From NCBI GenBank assembly GCA_002702575.1, contig PAAJ01000001.1:1-64000 (forward strand): a DNA stretch of 64,000 nt. The letters run 5' to 3'. The translations under genes and the position numbers were made by a program. The notes under the pieces were generated by a model. It made no database searches and had not been told where the DNA came from. It saw only the letters and a program-made list of their open reading frames with translations. Of this stretch, positions 60,164 through 64,000 are shown one piece after another; the stretch's first letter is position 1, and every line of letters begins with the position of its first letter. Source of the stretch: Phycisphaerae bacterium. Lineage in GTDB: Bacteria; Planctomycetota; Phycisphaerae; Phycisphaerales; SM1A02.

Positions 60164-61318
60164 CTACGCCGCCATGTCTCCCCACTCGGAGCTGTCGTCA
60201 GGAAATTCAAATCCATTGCTGTTGTCGTTGTCTTCCGCCTGTTCGCGCGGCCATTCGGCCTGGCCGCGTCGGTGGATCCGGACAATCCGACCCAGCTGCG
60301 ATCCCAGTTCATTCCGAAGACTGTCCAGGAGTCCTGCCGTCGAATCATCGAAGGATGAATCCCGGAAGAAGGTCATGATCGCCAGAGTCTCACCATGGTG
60401 CTTGCAGGCGAATGCGATCAGCTCGGCATCCTTGAGGGCATCCGCATCGATTTCATTGGCACGTGCCCATGCTTCGCCATCCTCGTAACGGACAAGACCA
60501 GATTCATTCTTGAGCGACTGGCAAAGCGTGTCACCAAGTGCCCGATAGAGCGGCATCGGATCGCGATCGGTCATGTCGTAGTTCACATAGGCGCCGATTC
60601 CGAATCGACCTTCGGCTTCTGGGAGATAGACGACCGCATTGGTCGGTCCCAGGCGTCGAAGCATGTATTCCAGTGCCGTTCGAAGCATGTCCTCGACATC
60701 AAGTTCCTGGCTGATGAGTGTCTTGAATTCACTGACGATGACCGCATCGGACATCTGATCCCGCATGGAGCGATAGGCGGATGCCAGATCGTTGCAGAGA
60801 ACGTCGACCTGTTCGGACATCTCGTCGCGGGATTCGGTGAGCTGGCGACAGGTATCCAGAAGATTGTTCATTCTCTTCTCGTTGTCGCGAGCGGCACGGA
60901 CCCGATCCAGAATCTGATCCAGACGTGCATCAAGACGATCCATGTCACCTGGAAGCACGAGGAAGTCCGAGGCGCCTTCCCGGATCGCCTCGACTGTCAA
61001 GCTTGGATCAAGTTTGCTGGACCAGACCATGGAACGAACCCATGGACGGAGCGACTGCGCTTCCCGGATGAGGCGAAGCGACTCACGATCCGAAGACGTT
61101 CCGTCAATGAGCATCGCATCGATGGCATCATGCGCTTCGATGATGCTTCGCGCTTCGTCGATGGAATCCGTCACCAGACAGACATGTCCGGTGGATTCAA
61201 CCGAAGACACCAGTTGCCGACGAGTCTCGTCATCTGTTCCGAGGATCAGCAGGCAGGCCCGATCCGCCTTGATCTCGCCTGTTGCAGCATCCTGAATGAG
61301 TCGTTGCAGTGGTTCCAT
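60164..61318 (-). CDS. Receiver-domain protein with C-terminal GAF-like domain
   Basis: 384 residues. The start at 61318 is supported by AAAGGA upstream and by the short N-terminus. Residues about 18-130 resemble a response-regulator receiver with Asp in Met-Leu-Ile-Asp-Gly-Thr as candidate phosphoacceptor and Lys in Trp-Ser-Ser-Lys. A coiled coil (about 150-200) links to a GAF-like domain (about 205-350). No DNA-binding, GGDEF or kinase output domain follows, so it may act by protein contact. Confidence 0.8.
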   Translation of the reverse strand: MEPLQRLIQDAATGEIKADRACLLILGTDDETRRQLVSSVESTGHVCLVTDSIDEARSIIEAHDAIDAMLIDGTSSDRESLRLIREAQSLRPWVRSMVWSSKLDPSLTVEAIREGASDFLVLPGDMDRLDARLDQILDRVRAARDNEKRMNNLLDTCRQLTESRDEMSEQVDVLCNDLASAYRSMRDQMSDAVIVSEFKTLISQELDVEDMLRTALEYMLRRLGPTNAVVYLPEAEGRFGIGAYVNYDMTDRDPMPLYRALGDTLCQSLKNESGLVRYEDGEAWARANEIDADALKDAELIAFACKHHGETLAIMTFFRDSSFDDSTAGLLDSLRNELGSQLGRIVRIHRRGQAEWPREQAEDNDNSNGFEFPDDSSEWGDMAA

Positions 61319-61601
61319 CGGTCTCGTTCCTTTCTTTCCACTTCCGAAGACAAACATGTCCCGGCCGGTGCCGTCCCCCTCGGGATCTCCCAACCGGGTC
61401 AATGCATCAATCGGTCAATGGGGGCGGCCTATTCAGCCGAGTCGCAGAACTCGTGTGATCTCTTTTGAGACCAATCCACGCTCAAGGCCCATAAGCAGCC
61501 CGAACCTCCGATCCCGCACCGGTTTGCCGAAAGTGGCACCCGATTGAAGATTGGCTGAAAGAAACCAGAAAAATCAGGTACTGGAGGGTCCTGAGCGGGC
61601 C
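61319..61601. other. Intergenic spacer, 283 bp
   Basis: Contains the minus-strand promoter region of the receiver-GAF gene. At its left-gene side a small plus-strand hairpin (GCGGG/CCCGC 61595-61609 then TTTTT) overlaps the tsaB stop codon. No gene or RNA was identified. Confidence 0.5.
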
Positions 61602-62297
61602 TCACCCGCTTTTTCGGGCGTCCCAGAGCCTGACGGCTTCGGGGTCTCGGGGATAGATCGGGAGGAGATCCAGGGGATCTGTTGTCCTGCCTTCGGCCAG
61701 AAATCGCTCGGTGATCTTCAGGAGAACGACTGGATCAAAGTCAGGTGCACGAGCCGGCAGGCCATGATTGGACATCGAATCGGGAAGATGATCGTCGGCC
61801 AGAAGGCAGGTGACGCCTTCAAGCCCCGTCTGGAATGCATCGGCGTGCACCAGGCGGCCCCCCTCAGCACCTTCGAGCAGGGCCCGATGACCTTGCTTGC
61901 CTTCGATCAAGCTCAGCCAGCACGTGTCATCCTTGCTGGCCAATGCCACGGCGTACCTGGCCTCCGACTCGCGATCCGTCTCGGCGGCAAGCAGCGCCGT
62001 CGGAACAGAGGCGATCGGAATCTCAAGTGCCCAACCGAGCATCTTCGCCGCGGCCAGTCCGATTCGAAGACCTGTGAATCCACCGGGTCCGATGGTGACA
62101 CCGATGCCCGAAAGATCACGCGGTGAGACCTGTGCATCCATCAACATGGATTCGATTGCCGGCATCAATGCGTCACCACGACGAGTCGTCGAGGTCAGTC
62201 GATTCTGCACGATGGTGCCGTCGGGGCATCGCAGTGCAATACCGCCATGACGCTGGGAGACTTCCATCGCGAGCACTGCAGGGACTGGTTGCGTCAC
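61602..62297 (-). CDS. tsaB: tRNA threonylcarbamoyladenosine biosynthesis protein TsaB
   Basis: 231 residues, GTG start overlapping the stop of the phosphoesterase gene (GTGA). ASKHA-fold partner of TsaD in t6A synthesis at position 37 of ANN-reading tRNAs. N-terminal Ala-Met-Glu-Val-Ser, Gly-Pro-Gly-Gly-Phe-Thr-Gly-Leu-Arg-Ile-Gly-Leu and Leu-Leu-Ala-Glu are typical of YeaZ. tsaD and tsaE are not adjacent. Confidence 0.9.
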   Translation of the reverse strand: MTQPVPAVLAMEVSQRHGGIALRCPDGTIVQNRLTSTTRRGDALMPAIESMLMDAQVSPRDLSGIGVTIGPGGFTGLRIGLAAAKMLGWALEIPIASVPTALLAAETDRESEARYAVALASKDDTCWLSLIEGKQGHRALLEGAEGGRLVHADAFQTGLEGVTCLLADDHLPDSMSNHGLPARAPDFDPVVLLKITERFLAEGRTTDPLDLLPIYPRDPEAVRLWDARKSG

Positions 62298-63172
62298 GCG
62301 GCCGGGCTCCCGATGGTCTGCAGATATCTCGCACATTCGATCATCTTCGATGTGGTCGGTGGCTCCGCAAGGTTCCAGGGAATGACCGCCCCGCGCTCAT
62401 GATCACTGTTGATGGCCACGATCGTCGGGAATGGGGATTCGACGCCCATGTCAACCCGGGCATGCCCCACGCAGAACATGGAGACCTTCCAGAGATCCGC
62501 CAGGAACTCAAGGTGCTCACGGGTGAACATGCGTCCCCACACCATGAGGTAGGCCGCGCCCCAGGGTCCGATCCGATCCTCTGCTGTCGGAACACGGTCC
62601 AGCACGGATGCATCGAATCGATGCATGGTGTTCAACGCAGGAAGTGAATGACTGCAGAACAGACCGCTCTCCGTGATGACCGCCAACGGCAGTGCCCGGA
62701 TGAACTCATCGATGGCCTCGGCAACCATGGTCCATTCCGTTCCAAAGACCATGCCCAATCCATCATTGAACAATTCGACGTTGTTGCCACCGCCCTTGCT
62801 CACTCCTGATCGAGTCATCTGGGCGAGTTCGTGATTTCCGAGCATCACATGAACCTGGCCCGGAAACGTGAGGACATCCTGCGCGGCTTTGGCAAGCATG
62901 CGATAGGAGAGATCGCAGCCATGGGTCAGCCGTGGACCGTGTATGAGTTCCTGGAGGATCAGATGCCGATCCTGTCCGGCTTTCAGATCGGCCATGCCTC
63001 GAATCTTGTCCAGGTGAATCACCTGGTCATGGAGGTCGCCACTGATGGTCAGATGGCCTACTGCAGGCAGTCGAACAATGGACCCTTCTCGACGCGGATC
63101 CGAGAGAATGGCTTCAGCTGCAGTCTTGAACAGCGCACTGGTCTGCTCCGGATGCTGCAGATCCACGCTCAC
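62294..63172 (-). CDS. Calcineurin-like metallophosphatase
   Basis: 292 residues. Ser-Gly-Asp-Leu-His-Asp, Leu-Gly-Asn-His-Glu (metal and proton-relay motifs) and Cys-Ser-His-Ser-Leu are typical of Shewanella-type Ser/Thr phosphatases and of planctomycete homologues. The central region differs from known phosphatases. The substrate is unknown. Its ATG overlaps the methyltransferase stop (ATGA) and its stop overlaps the tsaB start, making a tight three-gene operon. Confidence 0.85.
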   Translation of the reverse strand: MSVDLQHPEQTSALFKTAAEAILSDPRREGSIVRLPAVGHLTISGDLHDQVIHLDKIRGMADLKAGQDRHLILQELIHGPRLTHGCDLSYRMLAKAAQDVLTFPGQVHVMLGNHELAQMTRSGVSKGGGNNVELFNDGLGMVFGTEWTMVAEAIDEFIRALPLAVITESGLFCSHSLPALNTMHRFDASVLDRVPTAEDRIGPWGAAYLMVWGRMFTREHLEFLADLWKVSMFCVGHARVDMGVESPFPTIVAINSDHERGAVIPWNLAEPPTTSKMIECARYLQTIGSPAA

Positions 63173-64000
63173 GATGTACCTCCGGAGCCCTTCTTCGATC
63201 GCTTTCCACCTCCACGTTTCGAGTGGATGGCCGATGAAGCGCCGACGGTTCCCGTTCTGACCATGCCGATGTTCTTGATCCGGTCCCAGGCACTTTCTGC
63301 ATTGACTTCCGAGTACTCCACGCCGATGCCACGACGGTCAAGGGCCCGAGCAACCGTCACGGTCGTGCCACTGCCGAGGAATGGATCGAGCACCAGATCG
63401 CCCGGATTCGAGCATGCCCTGATCACGCGTTCGAGATAGGCCTCCGGTATCTGGTTGTGGTGTCCGTGCCGTCGTTCCTTGTTGTTCCCCTGGATTCTGC
63501 CCAGATACGGTCCGTACCAGACGTCCATGGGGACACGCATTCCCTTGTTGCTTTCCTTCGCCATGGTGCGGGCATCGTTGTAGATGCTGGCTCGATCCGA
63601 CTGCTCCAGGATCTCGTCCGGGTTCCAGGTTCGCTCCTCAGGAGACTTGGCGAAGTACAGAACATGCACCTTGCTGAGAATGAAGGAGGAGTGCCTGCAC
63701 TGCCCGAATCGGAAGTGCCACACGCACCAGTTGATCATGGTGAGCCCGCGTCGTTTCAGATGAAGCACGATCTCGGCGGCCGTATCGTCCGGAATGTTCA
63801 CCCAGAGGCTGCCCGTCGGTGACAGGACATCGATACAGGCATCCAGCCAGTCATAGGTGAATCGCTCGTACTGAGCTCTGGACATGTCGTCCTTCCATCC
63901 GTCATAGGGCACATCCCAGTTGAAGGGTGGGTCGGCAAAGACGAGGTCGACCGTACCGTGCTCGGCAAGGTTGGGCAGCACATCCCGGCAGTCCCCGACA
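63169..64000 (-). CDS. DNA methyltransferase (N4-cytosine or N6-adenine, beta class), 5' end outside window
   Basis: Frame open to the window edge; the conserved Gly-Asp-Cys-Arg-Asp-Val-Leu-Pro leading to Asp-Pro-Pro-Phe-Asn-Trp begins within the last 60 bases. The catalytic motif DPPF comes first and the SAM motif Asp-Pro-Phe-Leu-Gly-Ser-Gly-Thr-Thr near the C-terminus, the beta-class order of CcrM-like enzymes. The tail is Lys/Gly-rich. No restriction endonuclease is in view, so it may be an orphan methylase. Coupled to the phosphoesterase. Confidence 0.92.
   Translation of the reverse strand, partial: VGDCRDVLPNLAEHGTVDLVFADPPFNWDVPYDGWKDDMSRAQYERFTYDWLDACIDVLSPTGSLWVNIPDDTAAEIVLHLKRRGLTMINWCVWHFRFGQCRHSSFILSKVHVLYFAKSPEERTWNPDEILEQSDRASIYNDARTMAKESNKGMRVPMDVWYGPYLGRIQGNNKERRHGHHNQIPEAYLERVIRACSNPGDLVLDPFLGSGTTVTVARALDRRGIGVEYSEVNAESAWDRIKNIGMVRTGTVGASSAIHSKRGGGKRSKKGSGGTS

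Noticed and set aside
60395-61468. Long plus-strand open frame of 357 codons
   Set aside because: Antisense to the receiver-GAF gene, whose domains and ribosome-binding site are convincing. No homology in the antisense translation.
61595-61614. GCGGG/CCCGC hairpin followed by TTTTT on the plus strand
   Set aside because: No plus-strand gene ends before it, and it overlaps the tsaB stop codon. The T-run is on the wrong strand for tsaB termination.

Overview
The window looks like chromosomal DNA of a planctomycete, most likely from the class Phycisphaerae. This is inferred from gene content, not from a marker-gene comparison. The clues are three secreted proteins that end in a dockerin-like pair of Ca-binding repeats with no cohesin in sight, a cysteine-rich GACCF-type module, a ThiD2-ThiE fusion, a lysine-rich histone-H1-like repeat protein, many planctomycete-style lipoproteins and tandem clpP genes. 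Nearly all of the sequence is coding. No insertion sequence, prophage, CRISPR array or rRNA operon was seen, so this reads as core genome with lineage-specific genes between housekeeping genes.

Layout. 1-5 kb: tail of an (ATRKK)n DNA-binding protein, a 7Fe ferredoxin, small membrane proteins, a FliA/WhiG-like sigma factor, a membrane-anchored HTH protein and phosphatidylserine decarboxylase. 5-11 kb: metG, a TPR protein, an ArsR-methyltransferase fusion and a TPR lipoprotein. 11-18 kb: a long minus-strand run from an FHA-histidine kinase through two clpP genes, two lipoproteins, a PGRP-like protein, a Ser/Thr kinase, hslV and a PilZ protein to a BFD-like [2Fe-2S] protein. 18-33 kb: holA, lipoproteins, sucD, a LamG/dockerin-like protein, purM, an outer-membrane barrel, a phosphoesterase, queF-rdgB, a TPR lipoprotein, transketolase and dnaN. 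33-38 kb: a redoxin/DsbD-N pair, a rhodanese-like lipoprotein with a metallo-hydrolase, and a sugar-dehydrogenase-like/dockerin-like protein. 38-49 kb: tRNA-Ile(GAT), mdh, a MOSC protein, a K+ channel, a beta-helix/dockerin-like protein, gap, a cobalamin adenosyltransferase, a solitary atpG, a PhnP-like hydrolase, thiD2-thiE, pepA and a low-molecular-weight phosphatase. 49-55 kb: a plus-strand block of uncharacterised proteins around lptB. 55-64 kb: a class IV aminotransferase, dnaE, a receiver-GAF protein, and an overlapping operon of DNA methyltransferase, phosphoesterase and tsaB.

Functional links. Three self-compartmentalising peptidase subunits (HslV, two ClpP) lie within 5 kb without their ATPases, and one ClpP has Asn in place of the catalytic Asp. 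Replication genes (holA, dnaN, dnaE) and central-carbon genes (tkt, gap, mdh, sucD) are scattered singly, as is common in planctomycetes. The DsbD N-terminal protein and the redoxin form a small envelope thiol-redox operon.

Two genome-scale signals stand out. At least nine genes have a TANNNT -10-like hexamer ending exactly 6 or 7 nt before the start codon and no clear Shine-Dalgarno, which suggests frequent leaderless transcription; other genes have good AGGAGG-type sites. GATC also appears about three times more often than base composition predicts in two 1-kb hand counts.
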